Assembly: GCA_047971245.1 (NCBI GenBank)
Contig: JBKDZN010000070.1
Span: 1-15,843, forward strand
Direction of reading: 5' to 3'
Source of the DNA: CADEDH01 sp047971245
Lineage (GTDB): Bacteria; Actinomycetota; Acidimicrobiia; Acidimicrobiales; SZUA-35
Length of the DNA stretch: 15,843 bases
Every line of letters starts with the position of its first letter. Positions within the stretch are counted from its first letter, which is position 1. The translations under genes were made by a program, and so were the position numbers. The notes beneath the pieces were generated by a model that was not told the origin of the DNA, made no database searches, and saw only the letters and a list, made by a program, of their open reading frames with translations. This document shows positions 14,937 through 15,843 of this stretch, piece after piece.

Positions 14937-15529
14937 GAGCGGGCCATCGCGATCAGGGCGAGGCGGATGATGGCGGCGGCCCCGAGGCCCTGCACCGCGG
15001 CGGCCACGACAACCGGCATCTGGGCCGCGAAGCCTCCGATGGGTAGCAGGCTGGCGTATCCCCAGCCGCCGAGCCGGTCGAGCCTGGTCATGGCCAGGCC
15101 GAAGGTTGCGAACCCGATCGACGCCAGTACGCCACCGGCGATTAGGAGCGCGGTGAGCGGGGTCTGGTCTCCGATCGTGTCGACTGTTGCGGTGTCGAGT
15201 GGGTCGAGCACGAAGTTCCGGGTGAACGCGACCGCGGTCAGGGCACACAGCCCCATCAGATTGAGGGCGAAGCCGATGTCGAGGAATCGGCGGTGGTGAA
15301 CGGTGGATGCCCGCAGGTACAACCCGACGCCGCCGACGGCGGCGAGGATCAGGTTGACCACACCGGCCAGCCGGGCCGGGAAGCTGCCGGCGGCGAACGG
15401 GTCGAGCACGATGGCGTCGACGGCGAGGACGACACCGGCGGCGACGGCGAAGCCACACCAGGCCCGGGCAGGGATCGGGGTCGTGGTGTCGAGATCGGGG
15501 GAAAGGACGGATACCGAATGGATAGTCAT
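14924..15529 (-). CDS. Small multi-pass membrane protein of unknown function, leaderless start
   Basis: A protein of 201 residues with six likely transmembrane segments, beginning with AWCGFAVAAGVVLAVDAIVL after a short soluble N-terminus and ending AAIIRLALIAMARSDRR. I recognise no named family. A short polar loop between helices three and four (TRNFVLDPLDTATVDTIGDQTP) is the main extramembrane part. The start at 15529 is preferred to the ATG at 15544 because a -10 element, TATACT (15541-15536), lies six bases before it, so transcription would begin at the A of the ATG and give a leaderless mRNA, a frequent arrangement in Actinobacteria. The start codon sits inside the 38-bp palindrome, so the gene is probably controlled by a dimeric repressor. 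Opposite it on the plus strand is a 42-codon frame with the same first three codons. Confidence 0.78.
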   Translation of the reverse strand: MTIHSVSVLSPDLDTTTPIPARAWCGFAVAAGVVLAVDAIVLDPFAAGSFPARLAGVVNLILAAVGGVGLYLRASTVHHRRFLDIGFALNLMGLCALTAVAFTRNFVLDPLDTATVDTIGDQTPLTALLIAGGVLASIGFATFGLAMTRLDRLGGWGYASLLPIGGFAAQMPVVVAAAVQGLGAAAIIRLALIAMARSDRR

Positions 15530-15558
15530 GTTGCGAGTATACATGCAACATGACTATC
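15521..15558. promoter_or_regulatory. 38-bp palindrome acting as a divergent leaderless promoter-operator
   Basis: The left arm GATAGTCATGTTGC (15521-15534) and right arm GCAACATGACTATC (15545-15558) are perfect inverted repeats of 14 bases. The centre carries the self-complementary GTATAC (15537-15542), and only the two base pairs between arms and core are mismatched. On the minus strand TATACT (15541-15536) is followed six bases later by ATG (15529). On the plus strand TATACA (15538-15543) is followed six bases later by ATG (15550). Both starts read ATGACTATC. A bound dimer would block both promoters. No good -35 is seen on either side. Confidence 0.75.
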
Positions 15559-15678
15559 TGCCGGCGAGGTCGATACCGGGTCGAACTGGTCGACAGCGTG
15601 ATCTCCCCGATGGGGAACGCCTTCCTCACCTACTCACTGAAGGCCCGACCGGCGCGGGATCAGTCCTTGGTGCTGTGA
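15550..15678 (+). CDS. 42-codon reading frame from the plus-side arm of the palindromic promoter, possible truncated gene
   Basis: The frame starts at ATG 15550 and stops at TGA 15676-15678. It encodes MTICRRGRYRVELVDSVISP and continues MGNAFLTYSLKARPARDQSLVL. The start has the same leaderless layout as the opposite gene: TATACA, six bases, ATG. The first 35 codons favour G or C in the third position like genuine genes nearby, but the product is very short and I recognise no family. It might be a real small protein or the N-terminal stub of a gene whose remainder was lost at the composition break near 15680. A purely accidental frame remains possible. Confidence 0.4.
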   Translation: MTICRRGRYRVELVDSVISPMGNAFLTYSLKARPARDQSLVL

Positions 15679-15772
15679 GGTGTTTCTGACTTTGCGCGAC
15701 GGATCGGTGTTGGAATCAGACCCCGTCGCGGGGGTGCTGGCGTGTGGTTGGTGGTGAGTGTAGTGGTCGGGT
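15679..15772. repeat. Non-coding stretch with an inverted repeat (arms 15695-15702 and 15723-15730)
   Basis: CGCGACGG at 15695-15702 and CCGTCGCG at 15723-15730 are perfect 8-base inverted repeats with a 20-base loop. They lie downstream of the minus-strand gene fragment that ends at 15773, so they may form its terminator; a mobile-element end is an alternative. Base composition here shifts toward G and T, unlike the genes to the left. Confidence 0.4.
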
Positions 15773-15843
15773 TCATGGGGTGGTCTGGTGGGTGCGGTGC
15801 CAGGCCCGTCGGGCTTGGTCGGCGGCGGTGAGACCGTCTTGGC
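15773..15843 (-). CDS. C-terminal end of a gene entering from the right edge (possibly an HNH/DUF222-type protein)
   Basis: Only 22 residues and a TGA stop are in the window. They read QDGLTAADQARRAWHRTHQT and end TP. The amphipathic, Ala/Arg-rich segment looks like a genuine protein end. It recalls the tails of actinobacterial DUF222/HNH endonuclease proteins (the 13E12 repeat family), which occur in repetitive or mobile contexts, but 22 residues are too few to be sure. Its codon use and flanks differ from the rest of the window. Confidence 0.35.
   Translation of the reverse strand, partial: QDGLTAADQARRAWHRTHQTTP

Overview
The window comes from a very GC-rich genome with actinobacterial habits. 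Genes sit tightly in ATGA/GTGA/TTGA-type overlaps, third codon positions are nearly all G or C, there is part of a conservon (a gene set typical of Actinobacteria), and at least one promoter looks leaderless. An acidimicrobial or related actinobacterium is my best guess, but no rRNA or marker gene is present to fix the taxon.

Region 1 (1-1596) is the 3' part of a conservon: the proline-rich tail of an upstream protein, a CvnC-type DUF742 protein and a CvnD-type small GTPase. Region 2 (1774-9070) is a respiratory nitrate reductase operon in the order cytochrome c - narG - narH - narJ - narI. The leading membrane-anchored dihaem cytochrome c resembles the NarC arrangement known from Thermus. 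narG is full length (about 1,204 codons) and keeps all recognised cofactor ligands, but codons 591 and 594 are in-frame stops (TAA, TGA) at a normally conserved spot. Either the enzyme is dead in this strain, the stops are recoded, or the assembly is wrong there. narH, narJ and narI look intact.

Region 3 (9115-13630) is ordinary chromosomal content: an FMN-type nitroreductase, an alpha/beta hydrolase cotranscribed with a 97-residue protein of unknown function, a crotonase-fold enzyme, a glycerophosphodiester phosphodiesterase and a SirB1/transglutaminase-like protein. Convergent pairs are separated by strong hairpins.

Region 4 (13631-15843) is the most unusual. A PadR-type regulator, preceded by 10-nt phased direct repeats, is coupled to a membrane protein gene. 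A second membrane protein gene converges on it. That second gene starts inside a 38-bp near-perfect palindrome which carries overlapping -10 elements on both strands, each six nucleotides before an ATG, so it looks like a symmetric, divergent, leaderless promoter-operator. The opposite arm drives only a 42-codon reading frame that may be the stub of a truncated gene. Beyond it the base composition changes, and the window ends in the C-terminus of a gene on the minus strand.

Functionally, the nar operon would couple electron transfer through NarI haems b (and possibly the cytochrome c) to nitrate reduction in NarGH, with NarJ assisting cofactor insertion. The neighbouring conservon could be a signalling module for it, but that link rests only on adjacency.
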